Assembly (NCBI RefSeq): GCF_003601975.1 | Contig: NZ_QZWZ01000020.1 | Span: forward strand, 55,989 to 119,988 | DNA: 64,000 bases | Source: Mesorhizobium waimense | GTDB taxonomy: Bacteria; Pseudomonadota; Alphaproteobacteria; Rhizobiales; Rhizobiaceae | Direction: 5' to 3' | Shown: positions 49,587 through 58,533 of the stretch, in pieces | Numbering within the stretch: position 1 is the first letter of the stretch | Layout: each line of letters begins with the position of its first letter | Program-made: the position numbers and the translations under genes | The notes under the pieces: model-generated | What the model was told of the DNA's origin: nothing | The model's input: the letters and a program-made list of their open reading frames with translations, nothing else | The model's database searches: none

Positions 49587-50420
49587 TTACACCAGCTGTT
49601 TCGGCCGCACGTAGCGGAACAACAGCGCCATCAGCGCGCCGACGAACAGCACGAGCACCACGCTGATCGCCGCGCCCAGGCCCCAGTCCGGGCTCTGGAA
49701 GATGCGCAGGTAGATCAGCTCGGCGATCATCACGCTGCGGCCGCCGCCGAGGATCGCCGGCGTGACGAAGAAGCCCAGCGAAAACACGAAGACGATCAGC
49801 GCCGAGCCGATGATGCCGGAGCGCGTCATCGGCACGAACACCGACCAGAAGGTGCGCATGCGACTGGAGCCGAGCCCGCGCGCCGCTAGGAGCACGCGGT
49901 CGTCGAGGCTGCGCATGGCCGACGCCAGCGGAAACACCGCGAAGGGAATGAGGAAATGCGTCATACCGACGATGACGCCGAATTCATTGCGGACCAGCGC
50001 CAGCGGCTCGGAGATGAAGCCGATCGATTGCAGCCAGCTGTTGATCAGGCCGCGGTTGGAAAGCAGCGCAACCCAGCCGAAGGCGCGCGTCAGCACCGAG
50101 ATCCAGAAGGGAACGAGAATGCAGAACTCGGCCACGACGCGCTGCGCCGGGCTGCCGCGCACCCAGACGACTGTGATGGCATAGGCCGCCGCCACCGACA
50201 CCAACGTGACGATCAGGGCGATGCGCAGCGTGCGGATGAACACCGACTGCACCAGCGGGTCGGTGGCCAGAGCGCCATATTGCCCGAGCCCCGGCGTCGG
50301 CAGCGTGACGCTCCATTTGACCACGCCGAGGAACGGCCAGGCGTAGGCGAGCACAAGAAACAGGAGCAGCGGCGCCATCAACAGCGCCGCGCCCATTCTG
50401 TCGGAGAGGGTGCCTCTCAT
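49587..50420 (-). CDS. ABC transporter permease, PotB-like
   Basis: A 277-aa inner-membrane protein, six helices, with the coupling loop DDRVLLAARGLGSSRMRTFW and SVFVPMTRSGIIGSALIVFV. The N-terminal SDRMGAALLMAPLLLFLVLA begins the first helix. It lies 24 bp after the binding-protein gene in the operon. Confidence 0.92.
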   Translation of the reverse strand: MRGTLSDRMGAALLMAPLLLFLVLAYAWPFLGVVKWSVTLPTPGLGQYGALATDPLVQSVFIRTLRIALIVTLVSVAAAYAITVVWVRGSPAQRVVAEFCILVPFWISVLTRAFGWVALLSNRGLINSWLQSIGFISEPLALVRNEFGVIVGMTHFLIPFAVFPLASAMRSLDDRVLLAARGLGSSRMRTFWSVFVPMTRSGIIGSALIVFVFSLGFFVTPAILGGGRSVMIAELIYLRIFQSPDWGLGAAISVVLVLFVGALMALLFRYVRPKQLV

Positions 50421-50444
50421 ATCGGTCCGATGATCCCGACCCGG

Positions 50445-51557
50445 TTAGGCCGAGATGATCTTGGTGTATTCGTCGAGCGCCGGACCGTAGTTCTTGGCGT
50501 ACCAGTCCATGTCGAGCGCGATCTGCTTCTTCATGTTCTCGGGGTCGACGGGATTGATGCGCTTCTTGTCGGCTGGGATCAGCGCGTCGGCGGCCGGATT
50601 GGCCGGGCCTTGTCCCAGCTTGTCGAACATGATGAGCTGCTTTTCCGGATCTTGGGCGCTGGCGATGAACTTCATCGCCGCTTCCTTGCCGCCGGGGTTG
50701 CCCTTGAGCACGGCGAGTGCGCCGGGCGAGATCAGGCCCTGGTCCCAGATGAACTTGATCTTGCCGCCCGAATCCTGCTCGATCAGCGAGGCGCGTGTCG
50801 ACCAGACGATGGCCATCGAGGCTTCGCCGTTTAGCAGCACGCTCTGGCTCTCGGCGCCGCCGCCCCAATAGGCCACAACGTTCTCCTTGAAGGCGGCGAT
50901 CTTGTCATGCGCGCGCTTGAGGTCGAGCGGGTAGAGCGAGGCTGGCGCGATGCCGTCGGCGAGAAGTGCGGCTTCCCAGCTCGACACGCCCCATTTGTAG
51001 AGCGAGCGCTTGCCGGGAAATTTCTTGACGTCGAAGAAATCGGCCATGCCGGTCGGCGCGTTGCTGCCGTACTTTTCCGAGTCGTAGGCGATCACATAGG
51101 AGAAGAAATAGGTCGAGGCGGCGTATTCCCAGCCAAAGCCCTCGCGCATCTTCTTCTTGTCGACGATGGCATAGTCGATAGGCTCGAGAGCGCCTTGGGC
51201 GCCGAGCGTGATCGCCGAGAACGGATCGACGTCGACCAGATCCCAGGTCGGTGCGCCGCTCTTGAACTGTGCGGCGATCGCGCCTTCGGTCGGGCCCGAG
51301 CCGTCCATCTTCACGGTGATGCCGGTCTCCTTGGTGAAGGCCTGGCCGTAGGCGGCGTCGTAAGCCGTAATGGCGTCGCCGCCCCAGTTCACCAGCACCA
51401 GTTCCTTGGCCTGCGCGAAGGCGCCGGTCGAGCGCAGCAGCATCGGCGTTCCGGCCAGCACCAGTGCCGCCAGCTGCGTGAACTGCCGGCGCGAAATCTC
51501 GCCGCTCCTTGCCCTGGCGGAGAGGGTTTCGATGGCCTGTTTCTTGGTATCGTTCAT
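50445..51557 (-). CDS. ABC transporter substrate-binding protein, PotD/polyamine-type
   Basis: A 370-aa periplasmic protein. The N-terminus holds a long n-region and a twin-arginine-like motif (ISRRQFTQLAALVLAGTPML ... AFAQA), which points to Tat export. The mature part starts KELVLVNWGGDAITAYDAAY, the standard entry of PotD/PotF-type proteins, with TWDLVDVDPFSAITLGAQGA and VAYWGGGAESQSVLLNGEAS as later conserved stretches. Ligand unknown; the linked amidohydrolase and guanidino hydrolase suggest a guanidino or acylated polyamine-like compound. Confidence 0.9.
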   Translation of the reverse strand: MNDTKKQAIETLSARARSGEISRRQFTQLAALVLAGTPMLLRSTGAFAQAKELVLVNWGGDAITAYDAAYGQAFTKETGITVKMDGSGPTEGAIAAQFKSGAPTWDLVDVDPFSAITLGAQGALEPIDYAIVDKKKMREGFGWEYAASTYFFSYVIAYDSEKYGSNAPTGMADFFDVKKFPGKRSLYKWGVSSWEAALLADGIAPASLYPLDLKRAHDKIAAFKENVVAYWGGGAESQSVLLNGEASMAIVWSTRASLIEQDSGGKIKFIWDQGLISPGALAVLKGNPGGKEAAMKFIASAQDPEKQLIMFDKLGQGPANPAADALIPADKKRINPVDPENMKKQIALDMDWYAKNYGPALDEYTKIISA

Positions 51558-51622
51558 GTCAGTTCCCCTTGTTGTTGTTGATCATTCCCGGAGCCGGCAT
51601 GGCGCACGCGCCACGTCGAAAA

Positions 51623-52717
51623 TCATTGTCCTCCATCCGGAAGGAGGAAGCCTTTTTCCGCCGGCCAGGTCAGCCAGACGGAATTGCCCTTGCTGAGTGC
51701 GGCTGCCGCTACCTCGTTCGGCACCGAGACGGTCACGCGTGAGCCCTGGCGCGTGGTGAGGTCGAGCTTGGTTGCCGCACCCAGATAGGTGGAGGCTATT
51801 GCCGTGGCGGCGATGCCGTTCTCGCCTATTGCCGCCTCGCGCGCGATAGACATGTATTCGGGGCGGATCGCCAGGATGGCGTTGCCTCCGACGATGCTGG
51901 CATTGCCGCGCAGGCTGACCGCGCGGTCTTCACAAAGCCCGGTCGCGCCATTGTCGGCGGCGCGCACGCCCTTCAGCGGTAGCATGTTGATCTCGCCGAG
52001 GAACTCGGCGACGAAGCGGTTGGCCGGCCGGTCGTAGACTTCGTCGGGCGCGCCGACCTGCAGCAATTTGCCGTGGTTGAAGATGGCGACACGTGAAGAC
52101 AGCGCCAACGCCTCGCTCTGGTCATGGGTGACGAAGACGAAGGTGGTGCCGGTCTCCTGGTGCAGTCGCTTCATCTCGGCCTGCATCTGGCCGCGCAGGC
52201 TCTTGTCCAGCGCCGAGAACGGCTCGTCGAGCAGAAGCACGCCCGGCTCGAACACCAGCGCACGGGCAAGTGCCACGCGCTGCTGCTGGCCACCGGAAAG
52301 CTGCGCCGGCAATTTCGTCTCGTGGCCCTTCAGCCCGACGCGCTCGATCATCTCGCCGACACGCCGCTTGATCTCTGCCGCCGATTTCTTGCGCACCTTG
52401 AGCGGGAAGGCGATGTTGGCCTCGACGCTCATATGCGGGAACAGGGCGTAGCCCTGGAAGACCATGCCGGCGGCGCGCTGCTCGGCCGGTCGCTCGGTGA
52501 TGTCGACGCCGTCGCTGAACAGGCGGCCGTCGCTCGGTTTGACGAAGCCGGCAAGGATCATCAGGAAGGTGGTCTTGCCCGAGCCGGAAGGGCCGAGCAG
52601 CGTCAAAAATTCGCCCCGGCCGATATCGAGCGTCAGATTGTCCAGCGCACGGAACGAGCCGAAGCTCTTGCCGATCCCGATTGCCTTGATCTCTGCGGCC
52701 CGGCCGGGTTGCTGCAT
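51623..52717 (-). CDS. ABC transporter ATP-binding protein, PotA-like
   Basis: A 364-aa ATPase, first gene of the importer operon. Walker A GPSGSGKTT, Q-loop MVFQGYALFPHMSV, signature LSGGQQQRVALARAL, Walker B VLLLDEPFSALDK and H-loop FVTHDQSEALAL are all intact. The C-terminal TOBE-2 domain (residues 280-360, with AILAIRPEYMSIAREA) is normal for the polyamine/iron group. A GAGGAAGG ribosome site precedes the ATG. Confidence 0.94.
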   Translation of the reverse strand: MQQPGRAAEIKAIGIGKSFGSFRALDNLTLDIGRGEFLTLLGPSGSGKTTFLMILAGFVKPSDGRLFSDGVDITERPAEQRAAGMVFQGYALFPHMSVEANIAFPLKVRKKSAAEIKRRVGEMIERVGLKGHETKLPAQLSGGQQQRVALARALVFEPGVLLLDEPFSALDKSLRGQMQAEMKRLHQETGTTFVFVTHDQSEALALSSRVAIFNHGKLLQVGAPDEVYDRPANRFVAEFLGEINMLPLKGVRAADNGATGLCEDRAVSLRGNASIVGGNAILAIRPEYMSIAREAAIGENGIAATAIASTYLGAATKLDLTTRQGSRVTVSVPNEVAAAALSKGNSVWLTWPAEKGFLLPDGGQ

Positions 52718-52819
52718 CCTGCCTTCCTCATTCCGGTTGAAATCGTAGGGCAGGGTGCGGCCTCACCGCAACCGAATAGTTTTCGCCTGATCGGCAAATT
52801 TGATTCATCTATCGTAGGT

Positions 52820-53707
52820 TTAGAGTCGGTTCTCCGACAGCTTCGACCTCAGCCACCCGCCAAACGCCTCCAGCACCGGATGGCTCGCCTTCGCATGTTC
52901 GGACACCAAAAAATACGAGCGTGGCGACTTGATCGCGATGTCGAAGGGGCGCACCAGCCGGCCTTCGCTGAGTGCCCGGCGGCTGGTCAGTTCGTCGCCC
53001 ATGGCGATGCCCTGGCCGGCGATCGCCGCCGAGAAGACGAGGTTCATGTCGGAAAAGAAAATGCCGCCCTCGGTGTCGGGGTTTTCCACCTTGGACAGCG
53101 CCAGCCAGCGCGCCCAGTCCTCGGTGTCGCCGAGATGCAGCAGATTGGCGCGCAGCACGTCGGCCGGCTTGGAGAAGCCGCCGACCTTGTTGAGCAATGT
53201 CGGGCTGCAGAGCGGCGTGAACGAGATCTCGCATAACAACTCGGCCGCCCGGTTCGGCCAGTTGCCGACGCCAAAGGCGATGAAGGCGTCGGCGTCCGGA
53301 TTGCTGACGTCGTCGAGGCGCCGTGGCGTCAATATGTGCAATGCCACATCCGGATACATCTGCCGGAACTCGCCGATATGGGTGCACAGGAACAGCGAGG
53401 CGAAGCCCGGCGTGCAAGAGACGCTGAACGAGCCGCCGACGCCGGTGCCGGCATGGTGCGTCACCGCGTCGCCGAGCACGGTGAGTGCCTTGCGCACGTC
53501 GCTGGCATAGCGCTGGCCGCGCGGGGTGAGCGCCACACCCTTGCCGATGCGTTCCAGCAGGTCGAAGCCGAGGTCGCGCTCGAGCAGCCGCAATTGGTGG
53601 CTGACGGCACTGCGGGTCAGGTGCAATTCGTCGGCGGCGCGCCAGACGCTGCCATGACGGGCGAAACTGTCGAGGGCGCGCAGCGCCTGGGTGGAGGGTA
53701 TTCTCAA
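52820..53707 (-). CDS. LysR-family regulator, GcvA-like
   Basis: A 295-aa regulator with HTH ALRALDSFARHGSVWRAADELHLTRSAVSHQLRLLERDLGF, then an effector domain opening GSFSVSCTPGFASLFLCTHI. It is placed between the importer operon (102 bp downstream, same strand) and the divergent M20/guanidino-hydrolase genes (82 bp), the ideal position to control both. The short gap with the M20 gene must contain its operator; I found no strong palindrome there. Confidence 0.92.
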   Translation of the reverse strand: MRIPSTQALRALDSFARHGSVWRAADELHLTRSAVSHQLRLLERDLGFDLLERIGKGVALTPRGQRYASDVRKALTVLGDAVTHHAGTGVGGSFSVSCTPGFASLFLCTHIGEFRQMYPDVALHILTPRRLDDVSNPDADAFIAFGVGNWPNRAAELLCEISFTPLCSPTLLNKVGGFSKPADVLRANLLHLGDTEDWARWLALSKVENPDTEGGIFFSDMNLVFSAAIAGQGIAMGDELTSRRALSEGRLVRPFDIAIKSPRSYFLVSEHAKASHPVLEAFGGWLRSKLSENRL

Positions 53708-53789
53708 GAAGCCTCAGGTGAACCGAATTTGCACGAGCCGGGAAAACATATCACTTTTTGGAAAGCCGCTTCACTGCTTTCTTTGACGG

Positions 53790-55394
53790 ATGGAGAAACC
53801 GCTGAACACCTCGGCGCAAGCGACCGCGCTTGCCTGCATCGACGGCATCCAGCCGCTGCTGTCGGTGTGGACGCGGACCATCTTCGACTTCGGCGAGACC
53901 GCCTGGCGCGAGTACCAGTCGGCCGCCTGGTATGTCGACCGGCTGAAGCGCGAGGGCTTTTCTGTCGAGGAAGGCTCGGGCGGCATGCCGACCGCGTTTT
54001 GCGCCCACTGGAGCAATGGCGCTGGGCCCACCATCGGCATGTATGCCGAGTATGACGCCGTGCCCGGCAACTGCCAGGATGCGGCGACGGTGCAGCGTCC
54101 GCGCCCGGGCCTCGGCAGCGAGGCCGGCGGCCACACCGATCCGCATTCCGGCCTCGGCATTGCCAGCCTCGGCGGGCTTTTGGCCACCAAGGCCGCCATG
54201 CAGCAGCACGACATTCCAGGCACGCTGCGCTTCACCGGCGAGCCGGCGGAAAAGGTGAGAGGATCGAAGCCGATCCATGCGGCGAAAGGTTATTATGACA
54301 GCCTCGCCGGCATGATCTCCTTCCATCCTTTCTACATGCTGCCGCTCTGCAACACGGCGCGCTGGGACACGCATTGCGGCGCGGCCTACGCGATGATCTA
54401 CCGCTTCATCTGCGACCAGCCGGAGCGCTGGGCGAGGCCGACCGGCGGCGCGGCGCCCATCCCGCAATCGCATTCCGCGATCAGGGCGCCGGGCGCCAAC
54501 GACGCGCTGATGATGATGTATATGGCCTCCAAGGCGCTGCGCGATTCCATGCTGCCGCATCAGGGCGGCTGGTCGATCAGCGAGGCGATCCTGACGGCCG
54601 GGCAGGCCACCGCCGACAATCTGCCGGCGGGGCTCTCCGAGATACAGTACATGATCCGCGTGCCGACCCTTGCCATGGCCGAGCAGGTCACCGCCGTGCT
54701 TGACCGCAATGCCGAGGCTGCCGCCACGATGAGCGGCTGCCGCTACGAGCGGCATTGGGTGTCGAAGTCGCGGCCGGGGCTCGCCAACCACGCCATGGCT
54801 GGCATTGCCTATGAGGCGCTGTCGGCGGTCGGCCCGCCTCGCTGGGACGAAGACGCCAAGGCGGTCGCACGCGAGATCCAGGTCAATGCCGGGCGTATGG
54901 GAAGCGACGAGCCGTTCATCGACGAGTTGGAGCGGCTGATCGAGCCGCAGGCGGCGGAAGCCATCCTGCGCCGCGACCTGCCGCCCTCGCAGGTGAACTC
55001 GACCTCCGACGACTACACCGACATGTCGTGGCACGCGCCGACGGCACGTTTCTACGTCGCCCGGCCGGCGCTGCGCTCGGAGACCGGCTACCCCTATCCG
55101 TCCTGGGTGATGAATGCGCTGGGCGGCATCCCCGCCACAATCGACCCGATGGTCATCTGTGCGTCGAAGACGATCGCGCTCTCAGCGCTTCGTCTGCTCG
55201 AAGACAAGGCCGCGCGCGATGCGGCGATGGACGAATTCGTCAGCCGCACCGGCGGCGGCATTGGCGGTGCGAACTGGCTCGCGCCGCTTTGCGACTACGA
55301 ACCGCCGATCAATTTCCGCTGGCCGGAATATGTCACCACGCCGCGCGGCCGCGACTGGTGGATACCGAGCGGCCCACCCAATCAAACCGCATGA
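53790..55394 (+). CDS. M20-family amidohydrolase (AbgB-like)
   Basis: A 534-aa metallo-amidohydrolase, longer than AbgB (about 480). The M20 layout is present: IFDFGETAWREYQSAAWYVD, the first metal region with GMYAEYDAVPG, a histidine-bearing loop HTDPHSGLGIASLGGL, and RFTGEPAEKVRGSKPIHAAK followed by dimerisation-domain sequence. Members hydrolyse p-aminobenzoyl-glutamate or N-acyl amino acids. It lies 21 bp before the guanidino-hydrolase gene, so both likely act on one substrate. Several metal ligands deviate in spacing from canonical M20, so activity is inferred. Confidence 0.85.
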   Translation: MEKPLNTSAQATALACIDGIQPLLSVWTRTIFDFGETAWREYQSAAWYVDRLKREGFSVEEGSGGMPTAFCAHWSNGAGPTIGMYAEYDAVPGNCQDAATVQRPRPGLGSEAGGHTDPHSGLGIASLGGLLATKAAMQQHDIPGTLRFTGEPAEKVRGSKPIHAAKGYYDSLAGMISFHPFYMLPLCNTARWDTHCGAAYAMIYRFICDQPERWARPTGGAAPIPQSHSAIRAPGANDALMMMYMASKALRDSMLPHQGGWSISEAILTAGQATADNLPAGLSEIQYMIRVPTLAMAEQVTAVLDRNAEAAATMSGCRYERHWVSKSRPGLANHAMAGIAYEALSAVGPPRWDEDAKAVAREIQVNAGRMGSDEPFIDELERLIEPQAAEAILRRDLPPSQVNSTSDDYTDMSWHAPTARFYVARPALRSETGYPYPSWVMNALGGIPATIDPMVICASKTIALSALRLLEDKAARDAAMDEFVSRTGGGIGGANWLAPLCDYEPPINFRWPEYVTTPRGRDWWIPSGPPNQTA

Positions 55395-55415
55395 TCAAAG
55401 CACGAGGAAAACCCC

Positions 55416-56348
55416 ATGACCGTCCATGACCGCATCGTCGCCGAACCGTTCTCGCTGCAGCGCCGCAACCCGGCCGGCGGCACCAAGCCGCTGACCGCCT
55501 GGGGCTTCGCCAACGAGACCGACGTCCTGACCGACGTGCTGCTCGGCTCGCCCAATTTCCTGCGCCACCTGTCGACCAGTTCGCTGTCGCGCAAGCATCT
55601 GCGCGAGGCGCCCTGCAACGTCCAGATCGCGCAGGCGCAGCACAAGGACCTGGTTGCCGCCTATGAGCATTTCGGCGTCAACATCCACTGGCACGAGCCG
55701 ACGCCGGAACTGCCGATGCAGGTCTATTCGCGCGACTCCAGCGTCATGACGCCCTACGGCGCCTTCATCACCGCCATGGCCAACTGGTGGCGGCGCGGCG
55801 AGAACTATGCCGCCATCCGCACCTATGAAAAGCTCGGCATCCCGATCTACGACATGGTCACCGCCGGCACCTTCGAGGGCGGCGACTTCAACGTCATCGA
55901 GGAGGGCGTCGTGCTGATCGGCTGCGGCGGCGCCCGCACCCAGGAGGAGGGCGCCCGCCAGGTGCAGGCCTGGTTCGACAAGGAAGGCTGGGAAACCCGC
56001 ATCGCCTTCATCGACGAATACTACGTCCATATCGACTTGATGGTGGTACCGATCGCCGAGAAGCTGACGGCTGTCTGCCTCGCCTGCACCGAGCCTGGCA
56101 TCGTCGACTGGCTGAAGGGCAAGGGTCACGAGATCATCGACGTGCCGTTCCAGGACACGATGGCGCTCGGCTGCAACTTCATGTCGCTGGGCAAGGACAG
56201 GGTGATCGCGCCGACCTCGAGCCAGACCCTGATCGGCCAACTCAGGTCGCGCGGCTTCGAGGTCGCGGCGATCGACATGAGCGAGATCTCCAAGACCGGC
56301 GGCGGCATCCACTGCATGGCACAGGCGCTGAAGCGCGAGCCGGCCTGA
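55416..56348 (+). CDS. Amidinotransferase/DDAH-superfamily guanidino hydrolase
   Basis: A 310-aa protein of the guanidino-group modifying (GME) superfamily that includes dimethylarginine dimethylaminohydrolase, arginine deiminase and amidinotransferases. Seen residues are the substrate-carboxylate region QVYSRDSSVMTP, FEGGDFN (Glu154, Asp157), catalytic His205 in YYVHIDLMV and nucleophilic Cys300 in GGGIHCMAQ. All catalytic positions are intact. Length and the missing transferase features favour hydrolysis to citrulline-like products plus amine or ammonia. It is translated from a GAGGAAAA site, 21 bp after the M20 gene. Confidence 0.9.
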   Translation: MTVHDRIVAEPFSLQRRNPAGGTKPLTAWGFANETDVLTDVLLGSPNFLRHLSTSSLSRKHLREAPCNVQIAQAQHKDLVAAYEHFGVNIHWHEPTPELPMQVYSRDSSVMTPYGAFITAMANWWRRGENYAAIRTYEKLGIPIYDMVTAGTFEGGDFNVIEEGVVLIGCGGARTQEEGARQVQAWFDKEGWETRIAFIDEYYVHIDLMVVPIAEKLTAVCLACTEPGIVDWLKGKGHEIIDVPFQDTMALGCNFMSLGKDRVIAPTSSQTLIGQLRSRGFEVAAIDMSEISKTGGGIHCMAQALKREPA

Positions 56349-56420
56349 GGAGCGGAGCTTCAGCCGGCAATCTGCGGGTAGGGTCAGTCAGGCACGCGCA
56401 ATCGCTGGCGCTGCACCAGA

Positions 56421-56459
56421 ACGCAAATGGCGGGCTGGGCTGCCCGCCATAACTTGCGT
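56421..56459 (+). terminator. Hairpin terminator after the guanidino-hydrolase gene
   Basis: ATGGCGGGC (56427-56435) pairs with GCCCGCCAT (56442-56450) over a 6-nt loop, and flanking ACGCAA/TTGCGT extend the stem with a 3-nt bulge. It lies 73 nt after the stop codon. There is no long T run, so efficiency may be moderate. Confidence 0.75.
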
Positions 56460-56532
56460 GATAGCTAACATAGGCGCACACTAAAAATTAGGGTTAGGGA
56501 GGGGCACTCACCAGCAAGATCGGGAGGAAACC

Positions 56533-57972
56533 ATGACGGGCATGAGCCTCACCACGCTTGAACGCGGCAAGACGACAATCGATACCGCGGCCCTCGAAGC
56601 ACTTTCGGCACAGATACGCGGCACGGTGCTGCGGGATGGCGACGCCGCCTACGATGACGCACGCAGCATCTGGAATGCGATGGTCGACCGTCGGCCAGGC
56701 CTGATCGTCTGTTGCGTCGGCGCCTCCGACGTCGTCGCCGCCGTGAATTTCGCCAGGGAAAACGGACTTCTCGTCTCAGTGCGCGGCGGCGGCCACAACA
56801 TCGCCGGCAGCGCTGTCTGCGACGGCGGCCTGATGATCGATCTGTCCATGATGAAGTCGGTGCGGGTCGATGTCGCGGCGCGGCGGGCCTGGGTCGGCCC
56901 CGGCGCCACGCTTGCCGATGTCGACCGGGAAACACAGGCCTTCGGACTGGCGGTGCCGACCGGCATCAACTCGACCACAGGCATTGCGGGCCTGACGCTG
57001 GGCGGCGGCTTTGGCTGGATCACCCGCAAATTCGGGCTGACCATCGACAATCTCGTCTCCGCCGACGTGGTCACCGCCGACGGCAAGCTGCTGCGCGCCA
57101 GCCACAGCGAAAATCCCGACCTGTTCTGGGCGCTGCGCGGCGGTGGCGGCAATTTCGGCGTCGTCACGGCGTTCGAGTTCCAGCTCCACCAGTTCGGGCC
57201 GCAAGTGCTGTCGGGGCTTGTCGTGCATCCGTTCGCGGATGCCGAAAAGGTGCTGCGGGAATATCGCAAGGCGCTCGAAACCGCGCCCGACGAACTGACC
57301 TGCTGGGTGGTCATGCGGCAGGCGCCGCCGCTGCCCTTCCTGCCGGCCGAATGGCACGGCAAGGAAGTGCTGGTGCTGGCCATGTGCTATTGCGGCGACA
57401 TCCAGGCCGGAGAAAAGGCGACACAGGCGCTTCGCGCCATCGGCACGCCGATCGCCGACGTCGTCGGCCCCAATCCGTTCACCGGCTGGCAGCAGGCCTT
57501 CGACCCGCTGCTTACGCCCGGTGCCCGCAACTACTGGAAGAGCCATGACTTCACGGAGCTTTCCGACAGTGCGATCGAGGTCACCACGGCGGCTGTATCC
57601 CAGCTTCCGGGTTCGGAATGCGAAATATTCTTCGGCCATGTCGGCGGGGCGGCGGGCCGCGTCAGGGCAGATGAAACGGCGTTCCCGCAGCGCAGCTCGC
57701 ATTTCGTCATGAACGTCCACGCCCGCTGGCGCGAACCGGCAATGGACAAGGCCTGCATCGACTGGGCCCGCGGCATCTATGAAGCCGCAAGGCCCTATGC
57801 CGCCGGCACGGCCTATGTGAACTTCATGCCGGAGGACGAGATCGACCGGGTCGAAGCGGCCTATGGCGGCAACTATCGCCGGCTGCTGGAGATCAAGTTG
57901 CGCTACGACCCGCAGAACCTGTTCCGCATGAACCAGAACCTGCGTCCGAAGGAAGGTCTGCGCGCCGCCTGA
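56533..57972 (+). CDS. FAD-linked oxidase, berberine-bridge-enzyme-like
   Basis: A 479-aa flavoprotein with a PCMH-type FAD domain and C-terminal BBE domain. The FAD-attachment motif is RGGGHNIAGSA (His88, position of the 8-alpha covalent link), followed by WVGPGATLADVDRETQAFGL and STTGIAGLTLGGGFGWITRK. The second covalent Cys of two-link BBE enzymes appears replaced. The C-terminal VNFMPEDEIDRVEAAYGGNY and RYDPQNLFRMNQNLRP are typical. Such enzymes oxidise alcohols, sugars or alkaloid-like amines. GGGAGG lies 6 nt before the ATG. Stand-alone gene. Confidence 0.93.
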   Translation: MTGMSLTTLERGKTTIDTAALEALSAQIRGTVLRDGDAAYDDARSIWNAMVDRRPGLIVCCVGASDVVAAVNFARENGLLVSVRGGGHNIAGSAVCDGGLMIDLSMMKSVRVDVAARRAWVGPGATLADVDRETQAFGLAVPTGINSTTGIAGLTLGGGFGWITRKFGLTIDNLVSADVVTADGKLLRASHSENPDLFWALRGGGGNFGVVTAFEFQLHQFGPQVLSGLVVHPFADAEKVLREYRKALETAPDELTCWVVMRQAPPLPFLPAEWHGKEVLVLAMCYCGDIQAGEKATQALRAIGTPIADVVGPNPFTGWQQAFDPLLTPGARNYWKSHDFTELSDSAIEVTTAAVSQLPGSECEIFFGHVGGAAGRVRADETAFPQRSSHFVMNVHARWREPAMDKACIDWARGIYEAARPYAAGTAYVNFMPEDEIDRVEAAYGGNYRRLLEIKLRYDPQNLFRMNQNLRPKEGLRAA

Positions 57973-57987
57973 GGCCGGCATCCATTC

Positions 57988-58017
57988 CGGGATGGCGCGG
58001 GCAGCCGCGCCATCCCG
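57988..58017 (+). terminator. Terminator of the BBE-like gene
   Basis: CGGGATGGCGCGG and CCGCGCCATCCCG form a perfect 13-bp stem with a GCAG tetraloop (57988-58017), 15 nt beyond the stop. Only a short TTG follows, so termination may rely on the strong stem. Confidence 0.82.
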
Positions 58018-58048
58018 TTGACATGGTGGCGCGGCGGTGCGGCGGCGG

Positions 58049-58258
58049 TCAGCCCAGGACCGGCGGCGTGTCGTCATAGCTCAGCGTCACCAGTTCGGGG
58101 TGGCGGTGAGCAAGCGCGACGATCTGCGTCTCCAGCTCGCAATTATAGGCCATCAGCGCCTTCACCGTTTCGAGTGGGCTGGCGTAGTGGGCGATCAGCT
58201 TTTCCGCCTCGGCGTGAAGTTCCGCCTCGGCGTCGGGGTCGAGACGCAGGATGCTCAT
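58049..58258 (-). CDS. Micro-protein, paralogue of the upstream gene
   Basis: A 69-aa soluble helical protein (LDPDAEAELHAEAEKLIAHY, then TVKALMAYNCELETQIVALA). Its start codon overlaps the stop of the neighbouring gene by ATGA, so they are coupled. The two products share the pattern AE-x2-IAHY-x-VKAL-x-N-x2-L, indicating a tandem duplication. Family not recognised; charged helices could form a heterodimer coiled coil. Confidence 0.7.
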   Translation of the reverse strand: MSILRLDPDAEAELHAEAEKLIAHYASPLETVKALMAYNCELETQIVALAHRHPELVTLSYDDTPPVLG

Positions 58259-58431
58259 TGCGGCCGCCTCGGCGCTGAGAGCGCATCGAGGCGCTGCTGC
58301 AAGTGTCCGTTGAGCACGATCATTTCCTTCAGGGCTTTCACCGCATCGCCCTTGTAGTGCGCGATGAAATTTTCGGCGGTTGCCTGCAATGCCGCCTCCT
58401 GGCGGCTGTCCAATGTCACGATCTGGTCCAT
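58255..58431 (-). CDS. Micro-protein, first of a paralogous pair
   Basis: A 58-aa protein from the ATG at 58431, with a perfect AAGGAGGTG Shine-Dalgarno 6 nt upstream. The sequence LDSRQEAALQATAENFIAHY and AVKALKEMIVLNGHLQQRLD is helical and aligns with its partner at 58049. Strong translation signals plus overlap with the partner argue for a real two-gene operon. It is divergent from the zinc-ribbon protein gene. Function unknown. Confidence 0.75.
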   Translation of the reverse strand: MDQIVTLDSRQEAALQATAENFIAHYKGDAVKALKEMIVLNGHLQQRLDALSAPRRPQ

Positions 58432-58533
58432 CTCAAACACCTCCTTGAACCTAGTGTCCTGCAGTGAACAAAAAGGGAACAAAAATGTCAAGGTCGAATT
58501 GACTTTGTCAGGAATGAGTTCCTATTTTTAGCA

